Below are positions 50,649 through 59,418 of a stretch of DNA of 64,000 nucleotides, one piece after another. The notes beneath the pieces are model-generated. The model saw only the letters and a list, made by a program, of their open reading frames with translations. It did no database searches and had not been told where the DNA came from. A program made the translations under genes and the position numbers. Origin of the DNA: Kordia sp. SMS9 (lineage in GTDB: Bacteria > Bacteroidota > Bacteroidia > Flavobacteriales > Flavobacteriaceae); assembly GCF_003352465.1 (NCBI RefSeq), contig NZ_CP031153.1:2966987-3030986 (forward strand), in the 5' to 3' direction. The number at the start of each line of letters is the position of its first letter. Position 1 is the stretch's first letter.

Positions 50649-51116
50649 ATGGCAAAAAAACTAACTCCATCTAAAATCAATACCTTCTTACTTTTCAAAC
50701 TTCCTTCTGCATTTTTTTCTGGTGTGCGATTGAAAGAAATCACCGAAGAAGCTGCTACTGTAAGTGTGAAGCATCGCTGGATCAATCAAAATCCTTTTAA
50801 ATCCTTGTATTGGGCTACACAAGGAATGGCTTCCGAATTGGCTACAGGTGTTTTGGTGATTCAGGAAATTGAAAATTCTGGCGAAAAAATTTCAATGTTA
50901 GTGCGTTCGCAAAAAGGGACTTTTACCAAAAAAGCGACCGGAAGAATCAATTTTGTGTGTAATGATGGAGCAAAAGTGAAAGCGGCTATTGAAGAAGCTG
51001 TGAAAACGGGAGAAGGGCAGAGTTTAATATTATTTGCAGAAGGTTTTGATGCTTCTGGCGAATCTGTTTCCAATTTTGAATACGAATGGGGAATTAAACT
51101 CCGAAAGAAAAAATAG
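50649..51116 (+). CDS. DUF4442 (hotdog thioesterase-like) protein
   Basis: This 155-residue host gene is the first after the prophage. The pattern (AFFSGVRLKEITEEAATVSVKHRWINQNPFKSLYWATQGMASELATG, with later TGRINFVCNDG) is typical of DUF4442, a hotdog-fold family related to acyl-CoA thioesterases. Substrate unknown. A near-match -7 box (TATTTTGG) lies about 35 bp upstream. Confidence 0.85.
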   Translation: MAKKLTPSKINTFLLFKLPSAFFSGVRLKEITEEAATVSVKHRWINQNPFKSLYWATQGMASELATGVLVIQEIENSGEKISMLVRSQKGTFTKKATGRINFVCNDGAKVKAAIEEAVKTGEGQSLILFAEGFDASGESVSNFEYEWGIKLRKKK

Positions 51117-51157
51117 TGTAACAAATGCTGTTTTTTTCTATCTAATTAAATATTCAA

Positions 51158-51183
51158 TCAACACTTCGACTTAGTTCAGTGTA
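51158..51183. repeat. REP-like intergenic element
   Basis: ACACTTCGACTTAGTTCAGT (51161-51180) is an inverted-type member of the same family as the copies at 14241, 16533 and 54153. Confidence 0.5.
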
Positions 51184-51197
51184 AAAAAACTTAAAAA

Positions 51198-51998
51198 ATG
51201 ACAGCACACGAAATAGACTACCACATTTATGGCGAAGAAATGCAATATGTGGAAATTGAACTTGATCCGCAAGAAGCCGTAATTGCCGAAGCTGGAAGTT
51301 TCATGATGATGGACGATGGCATTAGTATGAATACTATTTTTGGCGATGGAGCCAATCAGGAAAAAGGAATTTTGGGGAAATTATTCTCCGCTGGAAAACG
51401 AATTTTAACAGGCGAAAGTTTGTTTATGACTTCTTTTTTAAACGAAAAAGCATTTGGTGTTCGAAAAGTAAGTTTTGCTTCTCCGTATCCCGGAAAAATT
51501 ATTCCAATTGATTTAACAGAATTTCAAGGCAAATTTATATGTCAGAAAGATGCATTCTTATGCGCTGCAAAAGGCGTTACCGTAGGAATTGAATTTTCTA
51601 AAAAGCTGGGTAGAGGATTTTTTGGAGGCGAAGGCTTCATCATGCAAAAGCTAGAAGGCGACGGAATGGCGTTTGTACATGCTGGCGGAACGATGGCACG
51701 AAAACAACTAGCACCAGGCGAAACATTGCGTGTTGATACAGGCTGTATCGTAGGATTTACAAAAGATGTAGACTATGATATAGAATTTGTGGGCGGCATT
51801 AAAAACACACTATTTGGCGGCGAAGGAATGTTTTTTGCCACCTTAAAAGGTCCGGGAATTGTGTACATTCAATCCTTACCATTTAGTCGTTTGGCTGGGC
51901 GAATTATTTCTTCGTTACCAAGTGGTGGTGGAAGCAAAGGTGAAGGCAGTATTTTAGGGAGTATTGGCGATTTGTTAGACGGCGATAATCGCTTTTAG
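51198..51998 (+). CDS. TIGR00266/AIM24 family protein
   Basis: The 266-residue protein has the family features EVELDPQEAVIAEAGSFMMMDDG-like start, central GEGFIMQKLEGDGMAFVHAGG and late TLKGPGIVYIQSLPFSRLAGR. It is a trimeric beta-barrel fold of unknown cellular function, common in bacteria (a mitochondrial version is AIM24). It follows a DUF4442 gene, separated by an 81-bp spacer with one REP-like element. Confidence 0.9.
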   Translation: MTAHEIDYHIYGEEMQYVEIELDPQEAVIAEAGSFMMMDDGISMNTIFGDGANQEKGILGKLFSAGKRILTGESLFMTSFLNEKAFGVRKVSFASPYPGKIIPIDLTEFQGKFICQKDAFLCAAKGVTVGIEFSKKLGRGFFGGEGFIMQKLEGDGMAFVHAGGTMARKQLAPGETLRVDTGCIVGFTKDVDYDIEFVGGIKNTLFGGEGMFFATLKGPGIVYIQSLPFSRLAGRIISSLPSGGGSKGEGSILGSIGDLLDGDNRF

Positions 51999-52164
51999 AG
52001 GAGTTATATAGACTTAATAAAACCTTAAAGTTTCGTCTAAATTCTGTTAAAGTTTATAGTTAGAAGTGTAAACATAACTTTTTTTTACTACTTTTAAAGT
52101 ATAAAACTGAATGCTTATACACGAAAACTACGCTAAAAAATTTTAACCTTAATCCTCGTTAAAT

Positions 52165-52362
52165 ATGGCAAGAGCGATGTTTGATTACACCAAGACTGTG
52201 CTTAAAAAAGTAAGTTTTGATCCTTCACTTTTTTGTAAAGAATTACAAAAAGCTTTGCAACGGTTGCTACCGCACGAGATCGAAGAATTGAAAATATGGA
52301 TCAATTCACTCGTCACAGCAAATCCACAATTAGATCAATGTTTAATCTATTTAAAACCATAA
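52165..52362 (+). CDS. Small conserved-looking protein, unknown (65 residues)
   Basis: The protein starts MARAMFDYTKTVLKKVSFDP and continues KELQKALQRLLPHEIEELKIWI. It is soluble and helical. A strong terminator begins at its stop codon, supporting that it is a real transcription unit. Short proteins of this kind are widespread in Flavobacteriia, from memory, without a function. Confidence 0.7.
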   Translation: MARAMFDYTKTVLKKVSFDPSLFCKELQKALQRLLPHEIEELKIWINSLVTANPQLDQCLIYLKP

Positions 52363-52392
52363 AAAAAGCCGCGATACGTCGCGGCTTTTTTA
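52361..52392. terminator. Strong bidirectional terminator
   Basis: AAAAAAAGCCGCGA, loop TACG, TCGCGGCTTTTTT. It serves the small gene ending at 52362 and possibly the convergent oxyR gene. Confidence 0.9.
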
Positions 52393-52430
52393 GTGAACTC
52401 ATTTAAACGAGTCTAATATATCGTTCTTTT

Positions 52431-53369
52431 TTATTGTTGTACAGGACTAATAATTTGCACATTGTGAAACGCAATCGCACCGCGTACAATGCCCATAATC
52501 ACACCGCGCAAGGCTTCAATAATTTGCATCTTCAATTCACTTTTGTGGAATAGTAAACTTACTTCTCTCGCAGGTCTTGGTTCTGCAAAATGGCGTAAAT
52601 ATTTACGTTCCGATTCTTTAATATCTAACGTATGCAAGTAGGGAAGAAGCGTCATGCCCAAATCTTCATTCGATAATTTAATTAAGGTTTCAAAGCTTCC
52701 ACTTTCCAGTTGAAAATGATCGTCCACAATAGCTCTAGGCGTTTTACACAAGTTGATCACGCCGTCTCTAAAGCAATGTCCGTCTTCTAGCAATAAAATA
52801 TCATCAATATCTAAATCGCTAGTTTCCAGTTCTTTTTTGTCATACAAACGGTGGTTTTCTGTCGTGTATCCCACAAAAGGTTCGTAGTATAACACACGTT
52901 CTTTAATTTGATCGTATCCCAATGGAGTTGCAGCAATGGCGGCGTCTAAATGTCCATCGTTTAATCTTTTAATAATCGTTTCAGTTGTAAGTTCTTCTAT
53001 TTTCAGATTGACTTTCGGATACTTTTTTATAAACGTTTTTAAAAACATTGGCAATAACGTGGGCATAATGGTCGGAATAATTCCCAACTTAAATTCGCCG
53101 CCAATAAATCCTTTTTGCTGATCTACAATATCTTGCATTCTTCCAGATTCATTCACAATATTTCGTGCCTGCTCTACGATTTTCTTTCCAATTTCCGTGA
53201 GTTGAATGGGTTTTTTGCTCCGATCAAAAATCTGAATCTCTAGTTCGTCTTCCAATTTTTGAATTTGCATGCTCAATGTTGGTTGGGTGACAAACGATTT
53301 TTGAGCAGCTAGGGTAAAATTTTGATGTTCGGCGACTGCCAAGACATATTGTAATTGCGTGATTGTCAT
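52431..53369 (-). CDS. oxyR: LysR-family hydrogen peroxide regulator OxyR
   Basis: I start at the ATG at 53369, giving 312 residues (MTITQLQYVLAVAEHQNF); a longer frame start at 53408 adds a poor extension. The N-terminal wHTH is followed by a periplasmic-binding-like domain. The two redox cysteines fall at Cys199 (EDGHCFRD) and Cys208 (VINLCKT), the same numbers as in E. coli OxyR. Peroxide forms their disulphide and the protein then activates antioxidant genes. It is monocistronic. Confidence 0.93.
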   Translation of the reverse strand: MTITQLQYVLAVAEHQNFTLAAQKSFVTQPTLSMQIQKLEDELEIQIFDRSKKPIQLTEIGKKIVEQARNIVNESGRMQDIVDQQKGFIGGEFKLGIIPTIMPTLLPMFLKTFIKKYPKVNLKIEELTTETIIKRLNDGHLDAAIAATPLGYDQIKERVLYYEPFVGYTTENHRLYDKKELETSDLDIDDILLLEDGHCFRDGVINLCKTPRAIVDDHFQLESGSFETLIKLSNEDLGMTLLPYLHTLDIKESERKYLRHFAEPRPAREVSLLFHKSELKMQIIEALRGVIMGIVRGAIAFHNVQIISPVQQ

Positions 53370-53593
53370 TAGTATAGGTTTGAGTGATAAAAATATAAAA
53401 ACTATCAATAAAACTTATACTAAATCGCGTTAAATGTTAATTAAATCTTCTTAAACAAAAAATGAGCCGTTTGTGAGTTATAAATTTCACGAGTTTATGA
53501 TTGGTAACGTTACTTTATACGATGTTGTATTCCCTCAGAAATATAGTTCTTGGTGATTTTTAGATTAGCTCTTTTTCAGCATATATAAAAGCA

Positions 53594-53621
53594 AAAAGCG
53601 ACATCGTATATGTCGCTTTTC
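53594..53621 (-). terminator. Terminator for the DUF2141 gene
   Basis: AAAAGCGACA and TGTCGCTTTT arms around TCGTATA form a bidirectional hairpin with T runs on both strands. On the minus strand it lies 65 bp after the DUF2141 stop. Confidence 0.8.
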
Positions 53622-53685
53622 TAATAATTATACATAATGTCCTATGAAAGTTTCTCAATACTAAACTCTCAATACTCACTACTAA

Positions 53686-54111
53686 TTATAAGATGATTTG
53701 TAAGGTAACATCTTCTTTGCCCACAGCAAACTTTGCTGGATCAAATTGAGGCGGTCCGTAGCTCATAGGATTGTTTGAAGTTCCATAATCTTCTAAAGGC
53801 ATTCTACTCTCGTCAAAATCCATTTGTCCGTTGTTATTTTCGTCATGAATGCAAATAATTGCGTATTCACCTTTAGGAACGTCTGTAAATGTAACCTTTA
53901 CTTTGTTGCCTTCAATTTTGCTGGCTGTTGCTTTCACAGGATCCGTTTTCATAAATGTACTTTCTGTGTATAAAGCAAACAATACTTGTCCGTTGTTGTT
54001 TTTAAGTTTATCAACAGTTACGGTAATAGTAGCACCTTCTTTTGAAGTAGTTTGAGCGGTTGCTGTAAAAAGTCCTGTAACGAAAACGGCGATTAAAAGT
54101 AAATTTTTCAT
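53686..54111 (-). CDS. DUF2141 secreted protein
   Basis: The protein has 141 residues. A signal peptide (MKNLLLIAVFVTGLFTATAQ) precedes a DUF2141 domain: NNNGQVLFALYTESTFM, VPKGEYAIICIHDENNNGQMDFD and the terminal SYGPPQFDPAKFAVGKED. The family is periplasmic, beta-rich and of unknown function. The gene stands alone. Confidence 0.92.
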   Translation of the reverse strand: MKNLLLIAVFVTGLFTATAQTTSKEGATITVTVDKLKNNNGQVLFALYTESTFMKTDPVKATASKIEGNKVKVTFTDVPKGEYAIICIHDENNNGQMDFDESRMPLEDYGTSNNPMSYGPPQFDPAKFAVGKEDVTLQIIL

Positions 54112-54152
54112 GTGTAATTGTTTATTGATTAATGATTTATTTTTTTATTCAG

Positions 54153-54178
54153 TAACACTGAACTGAGTCGAAGTGTTG
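54153..54178. repeat. REP-like intergenic element
   Basis: CACTGAACTGAGTCGAAGTG (54156-54175) matches the family at 16533. It lies between the divergent DUF2141 and zincin genes. Confidence 0.55.
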
Positions 54179-54373
54179 TTTGATGATTCAAAAGTGCATA
54201 GAAAACGGAAGAGTGCACAAAAAAAGATACCAAGTTGTATTTTTTGATGGATGAATTGTAATAAATGGTATTATTTGATTTTTCATCACACAAAAAATAG
54301 ATAAAGTAAGGGAAAACCATATTGAATTAATTCAACTTTAAGCTAATTTGTGAAAAACAAAAAAAAATAGATT

Positions 54374-56245
54374 ATGAAAAAACTTATTTATGTATTGGGG
54401 TGCTTTTTACTCCTATTTTATTCTTGTACAAGAGATGATAGTTTTAAAGTGATTCCAGAAGAAACTGAGGGATCAAGTAAAAATGTTGAAAATTCAGGCA
54501 TTATACATGAACGTATGGTAGAACTGGGAGCGCAATTGCAAAATCCCTACACTGTTGAAAATATGCGAGAAGCTTACCAAGAAATAATTGCAGAAAACCC
54601 AAGTTATGACTTAGGAGTAAATATTACTAAAAGCCATTATTACATACGATTTCTACCTAAAGATACGATTCAACAAGGTGAGTTAGAAAATTACGATCAG
54701 GAATTAGAATTGTATGATTATCCGCTAGATTATAAAATGATTGAAGGCGGTATTTATTATCATGATCCTACCTTACCTGAAGATGGATCTACATGGCAAT
54801 ATACCGTAGTTGATGTAAATTATAGGATTCCAAATATCCGACATGAAATCCTTGCTGAATTATATATTCCAGAAATTTTAGAAGAAGACAGAAACTCTAT
54901 ATTAGCTAGCAATCCCGAATTTGTTGTGACGCTAGTTGATCAGGCACTTCGTAGAACGGGAAACTTGGAGGAAACCACTGAAAAGTTTTGGGGACCAAGC
55001 CGTTGGACTCCGAAAGGGAGAATACGCGTATGGGAAGATATCGCAGGTAGTCAGGTGCCACTACATGGCGTAAAAGTTAGAGCAAGGAGATGGTTTACAA
55101 TAAAAACAGGATTAACTGACGTGAACGGAAATTACCAAACAGGAAGATTTAGAAGAGATGTTAATTATAGCATTAAATGGAAAAGGAGTAAATATAGCAT
55201 TAAAAAAAGCACCATACATTTTGCGGCAATTTATAATGGACCTAAGAGAAGAGGCGATTGGAATTTAGATATAGGTAAAAGTTCTAGAACCTTCAACTTT
55301 GCACACATACATAGAGGTGCGCATCGCTACTTTTACAAGAATATAGGAACTTTAAAAAGACCAGGCATGTTCAACAGTTTACGAATTGTGAGCAGCAATG
55401 GTCAGGGCACAGGCGTAAATTACGGAAATAATTGGCAATTTATAAGTCCTATTACTTTCTTAGCGTTTCCTAACATTAAAATTTGGCGGTATAATAGTAG
55501 TGGAAATCAGAAAAACTCAAATACAATTTTTGAGACTACTGTCCATGAAGTTGCCCACGCTTCTCACATAGAATTGATGAATGGAGGTCTTATACAATAC
55601 GCGCAAGTAGATAAAAAAATATACGAAAGTTGGGCAACCTGTGTTGAATGGTTTATAGCGAAAATCGAATATAACGAAGCTGGTTTTCCAAATTACGGAA
55701 ATGCCAGCGTCAGTTCAGAATATAATACTAGACGTGGTTTGCATAGACAGCAATGGCCTGTAACGCCTACAAGTGCAGATTATACACCTATATTTATTGA
55801 CATGATAGACAACTTTAATCAATCACTAGAAGCATCAGGTCAACCGAGCAATAAATGCCCAGATGGTGGATGGTTTGATGGAGCGAATTGCTATATTGGA
55901 ACGCCACCTAGTGGTACAACGGCTTTTATTTGGAGTGATAATTTTTATTACAGTGGCAGTAATTGCACCTATCCAAACTCTTGGTTTGATGGAGCAAATT
56001 GCTTTTTACAAGACATTCCAAACAATTCTATTGGATTTATTTGGTCAAACAATTGGTATTTAAGACCTGCGGGGAATAGTTCATATCCGTATGATGAGAT
56101 AAAAGGGTACGATATTGGGCACATGGAAAGTAATGTGGTAAAATACTCGTATGGATTAACTAGTCTACGACAAAAATTAAAAGCTAACAAACCATCAGGA
56201 GTTACAGACAAAAAGATAGATGTGTATTTCAATTTTGCATTTTAA
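54374..56245 (+). CDS. Secreted lipoprotein zinc metalloprotease-like protein with C-terminal Cys motif repeats
   Basis: The protein has 623 residues. A lipobox LLLFYSC (Cys18) is followed by an N-terminal region of unknown fold (to about 200), a short carboxypeptidase-regulatory-like segment (HGVKVRARRWFTIKTGLTDVNGNY; about 231-254) and a zincin core with HEVAH (391-395) and a downstream Glu in YESWATC (about 417-423) as third ligand. The C-terminus contains two WFDGANC..IWS-N units with paired Cys (about 495-570). It is probably a surface-exposed peptidase; the substrate is unknown. A 14-bp palindrome (54322-54335) lies 39 bp upstream. Confidence 0.65.
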   Translation: MKKLIYVLGCFLLLFYSCTRDDSFKVIPEETEGSSKNVENSGIIHERMVELGAQLQNPYTVENMREAYQEIIAENPSYDLGVNITKSHYYIRFLPKDTIQQGELENYDQELELYDYPLDYKMIEGGIYYHDPTLPEDGSTWQYTVVDVNYRIPNIRHEILAELYIPEILEEDRNSILASNPEFVVTLVDQALRRTGNLEETTEKFWGPSRWTPKGRIRVWEDIAGSQVPLHGVKVRARRWFTIKTGLTDVNGNYQTGRFRRDVNYSIKWKRSKYSIKKSTIHFAAIYNGPKRRGDWNLDIGKSSRTFNFAHIHRGAHRYFYKNIGTLKRPGMFNSLRIVSSNGQGTGVNYGNNWQFISPITFLAFPNIKIWRYNSSGNQKNSNTIFETTVHEVAHASHIELMNGGLIQYAQVDKKIYESWATCVEWFIAKIEYNEAGFPNYGNASVSSEYNTRRGLHRQQWPVTPTSADYTPIFIDMIDNFNQSLEASGQPSNKCPDGGWFDGANCYIGTPPSGTTAFIWSDNFYYSGSNCTYPNSWFDGANCFLQDIPNNSIGFIWSNNWYLRPAGNSSYPYDEIKGYDIGHMESNVVKYSYGLTSLRQKLKANKPSGVTDKKIDVYFNFAF

Positions 56246-56872
56246 CAGGAAAATAGCAAAAAAGTAATTTTCTGGGAACTTTTTTAAAGTCATAAGCGTC
56301 TATATACATAACAAGCGCATAGAAGTACGATGGTATAAAAGCAACGTTTTTTAGGTTATCAAATTATATTTTTAGGCTTTCACACTATGTATGTGCATTG
56401 TTGTTAGTTATTGATTTAGGTTGGCAAACTCCGTTGCAAAGCGGAGTTTTTTTAGATAAGAGATACTTGTCATGATAAAGTGATCTTACACACTTTATGT
56501 AAATTATTTATGTATTTTATATGGAATATATTTGTTACTTATTATTCAAGCTTTTTAAGCTAATTCAGAAAAAACAATTATTTTAGTCAAATATTGTCAA
56601 GTCAAAAATAGGCTTGTGAAAAGTGTAGAGATATATTACGTGGATTAAGTGAGTCCAAATAGTTTTATTAAGTAAAATAGAGAAAAACAAACGAATGCCA
56701 CAAAAAACTAGTAAAAGTATTTTCCGAGTTTTTATAAATATGAAAAAATGGAATAGTTATAGCTTGGCTAATCGATACACTTGTTTATGAACTCCAACAC
56801 GAAAACTTAGGCTTACTTGCAATCAAAGTAACTGAAAAGAAAATAGAATATCTAAAAATTCAAAAAGAGCTA
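56246..56872. other. Intergenic stretch before the restriction-modification pair
   Basis: About 630 bp with no complete gene. It contains a terminator (56425-56453: AAACTCCG / CGGAGTTTTTTT) and AT-rich sequence. From about 56743 to 56872 the frame of the next gene stays open after a TGA (reading ..AWLIDTLVYELQHENLG.. up to the ATG) but offers no ATG, GTG or TTG, so it may be the remnant of a gene displaced when the R-M module arrived. Confidence 0.5.
56425..56453 (+). terminator. Rho-independent terminator
   Basis: AAACTCCG, loop TTGCAAAG, CGGAGTTTTTTT. It lies 180 bp after the zincin gene and before the R-M genes. Confidence 0.8.
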
Positions 56873-57787
56873 ATGAATATCACAATAGACACGGCCAAAA
56901 ATAAAGCAGAACTCTTGAAGTATTTTAGATATCGATCAAGTGAATTTATAGCAGAAGTAAATAAGGAATATGGAAATACTGAATATAAAAAGAAAGCTAA
57001 AAAACTTAATACACTAATTAGTAGAGCCCGAAATACTATAATTGAGATTGTAGAACAAAATGGGAAAAGTGATAATTGGTCTAATCAAGAAGTTTTAGAA
57101 TGTGTTCTAATGGTTACATACTGTAATTTTGTAGTCATGTTAGAGGTTAGAAATTCTGTTTGGCCTTATGAATACATGGCATTTTCAAGAAGGGTTGGAG
57201 AATTATGGGAGCCATTTTGTAAATTAACTTTTGAATATCCAATTAACGACTTAAAATTATTTGTTCCACCTCTTTTTGCAGATGTTAAAAAACAATTGGC
57301 AGACGAAGTTCAAGAATATATAACTAATCTAGATATTTTAGAAGAACAAAAGGAACAACTTACTAAATACTATGATAAGGTTTGGGGTTTGGTCATGTCA
57401 GGTGAAATTCAACTTGAACTAGACTTACACTTTATATTTGAGGGTAAAAAATATGTAGTAGATTTCAAAAGTGGATTTGGCTCAAATGAGAAAGGGAACG
57501 TTAACAGACTTCTTCTAGTTGCAGGTATTTATCATAATTTAGAAGATGATTACGAACCTTTAATTTTTGTACGAGCGACTGAAAATAATAATTATTTCGA
57601 CACTTTAAAGAATTCAAAAACTTGGAGTGCATTCTCAGGGACAGACACTTATAAAGAGCTTCATAAATATTCTGGATATGATATTAGTGCATGGATTGTT
57701 GACAATATAAATTGGATAGAAGACTTAGACAGTGCTTTTGTGAAGCATTTGAAAGAGAATGACTTAATTCAATATTTAACTTGGTAG
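56873..57787 (+). CDS. Putative type II restriction endonuclease (PD-(D/E)XK-like)
   Basis: The 304-residue protein has a predicted nuclease core ELDLHFIFEGKKYVVDFKSGFG (about 182-203), where Asp184 and the Asp197-Phe-Lys199 pair fit D..DxK spacing. The N-terminal helical half probably recognises DNA. Its best support is context: the next gene, 4 bp downstream, is a type II-like adenine methyltransferase. The start follows an unusual open stretch with no start codon. Confidence 0.65.
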   Translation: MNITIDTAKNKAELLKYFRYRSSEFIAEVNKEYGNTEYKKKAKKLNTLISRARNTIIEIVEQNGKSDNWSNQEVLECVLMVTYCNFVVMLEVRNSVWPYEYMAFSRRVGELWEPFCKLTFEYPINDLKLFVPPLFADVKKQLADEVQEYITNLDILEEQKEQLTKYYDKVWGLVMSGEIQLELDLHFIFEGKKYVVDFKSGFGSNEKGNVNRLLLVAGIYHNLEDDYEPLIFVRATENNNYFDTLKNSKTWSAFSGTDTYKELHKYSGYDISAWIVDNINWIEDLDSAFVKHLKENDLIQYLTW

Positions 57788-57791
57788 AATT

Positions 57792-59294
57792 ATGGTTAGT
57801 GAACAAAGAATATTTCAGGCATATTATACAAACTCAGAGTCAATTGTATCTTATATGGTTGATTTGTTGGACTTAAATGGAACGGAAACCATATTTGAAC
57901 CATGCGCAGGAGATGGAGTTTTTATCGATCCTATATTGGATAAATATCAAAATATTCAAATAGATGCATTTGAGTTAAACGAAAGTGCCTGCGCTAATTT
58001 AAAATCAAAATATCAAGATTTAGAAAATATATCTATTAAACAAACAGATACATTAACAGATTTAGATTTAGAGCTTTTATGTTCAATAGGTGGTAAATAT
58101 GATGCTGTTATTGCAAATCCTCCCTATGGAGCATGGAGAAATCCTATTGATAGAGCAACTTTAAAGAAAAGATTCAACGGATTTTATGCAAAAGAAAGCT
58201 ACTCTCTTTTTCTGTATCGAAGTATAGAATCATTAAATGAAGGAGGAAAATTAGTTTTTATTATTCCTGATACATACTTAAACTTAAATATGCACAAGGA
58301 TATTAGAAAGTATATACTATCTAATACTAAAATAAAAGAAATCGCTTTATTTCCATCCTCATACTTTCCAGGAGTAAATTTTGGATATGCAAATTTATCA
58401 ATCATTGCATTAGAGAAATCTAGTGATTACAAATCAAATATAGAAAACAAATTTGAAATCATTAAAGATTACAAATCTGTTGAAGAGCTAGGAAACAATA
58501 AATTAAAGCATCTAACAAAACTAAATATTAAACAGAAAAATGTTTTAAATAATCAAGGCTATACTTTTCTTATAAATGCAAACCCAAATGTTTCGGATTG
58601 TATTAAACAGACAAAAAAGCGTATTGGAGATATTTGTGAATGTGTAACAGGTTTTTATTCTGGAAATGATAAGGAGAGATTAAAAGTTCTTAGCAAAGAA
58701 ATTCGTAATTCAAAACGGTATGATGAAGTTGACAAAGAAAAAATAACTTACGACTGTAGTATAAGACCTTTAGATGGTATAAATAATGAGAAAATATATG
58801 TCCCAATTGTTAAAGGCGGAAACGTAAGATATTACAAAACGGATAATTGGTTTATGGAATGGTCAATTGATTCTGTAAGTTTTTATAAAAAAGATAAGAA
58901 AGCTCGTTATCAAAATGCTTCTTTCTATTTTAAAAGAGGCATTGCTGTACCAATGGTTAGTTCAAGCGCAATAACAGGTGCCATAATTGAAAATAGGCTA
59001 TTCGACCAGTCAATAGTTGGAATATTTCCAAAAGAAGAAAACCTTATATATTACTTGTTAGCATTTTTCAATTCACCAACTTGTAATAGGCTAATTAGAA
59101 CAATAAATCCCTCAACTAATAATTCGTCTAACTATATAAAGCGTATTCCGTTTATTCAACCTAGCACTGAACAAGAAAAAACTATAACGAAAAACATTAA
59201 CCAAATTATAGAACAAGTCAAAATTTCTGGAGATTATAATGTAAGTCTAGAAGCTGAAAATAGTAATATAATTGCTGAACTATATGGATTTTAG
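57792..59294 (+). CDS. Type II DNA adenine-N6 methyltransferase (Eco57I/TaqI-like)
   Basis: The 500-residue protein has SAM-binding motif I FEPCAGDGVF (35-44) and the catalytic motif IV NPPY (109-112), with IIPDTYLNLN-like motif V/VI elements downstream. The C-terminal ~250 residues form a TaqI-like target-recognition part (for example IFPKEENLIYYLLAFFNSPTCNRLIRTINPST). It would methylate adenine at the site cut by the adjacent endonuclease. Codon-level AT-richness is similar to the neighbours. Confidence 0.88.
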   Translation: MVSEQRIFQAYYTNSESIVSYMVDLLDLNGTETIFEPCAGDGVFIDPILDKYQNIQIDAFELNESACANLKSKYQDLENISIKQTDTLTDLDLELLCSIGGKYDAVIANPPYGAWRNPIDRATLKKRFNGFYAKESYSLFLYRSIESLNEGGKLVFIIPDTYLNLNMHKDIRKYILSNTKIKEIALFPSSYFPGVNFGYANLSIIALEKSSDYKSNIENKFEIIKDYKSVEELGNNKLKHLTKLNIKQKNVLNNQGYTFLINANPNVSDCIKQTKKRIGDICECVTGFYSGNDKERLKVLSKEIRNSKRYDEVDKEKITYDCSIRPLDGINNEKIYVPIVKGGNVRYYKTDNWFMEWSIDSVSFYKKDKKARYQNASFYFKRGIAVPMVSSSAITGAIIENRLFDQSIVGIFPKEENLIYYLLAFFNSPTCNRLIRTINPSTNNSSNYIKRIPFIQPSTEQEKTITKNINQIIEQVKISGDYNVSLEAENSNIIAELYGF

Positions 59295-59418
59295 TATAAC
59301 AACTAATTCTAAATAATAACTTGATTACTAAAGGAAAAGACTGAATGAAATTCGAAGTGGTCCACTATCGTAAATAAAAAAACTTTGAACTTTGGTAGTA
59401 TCCAAGAAACTATAATGC

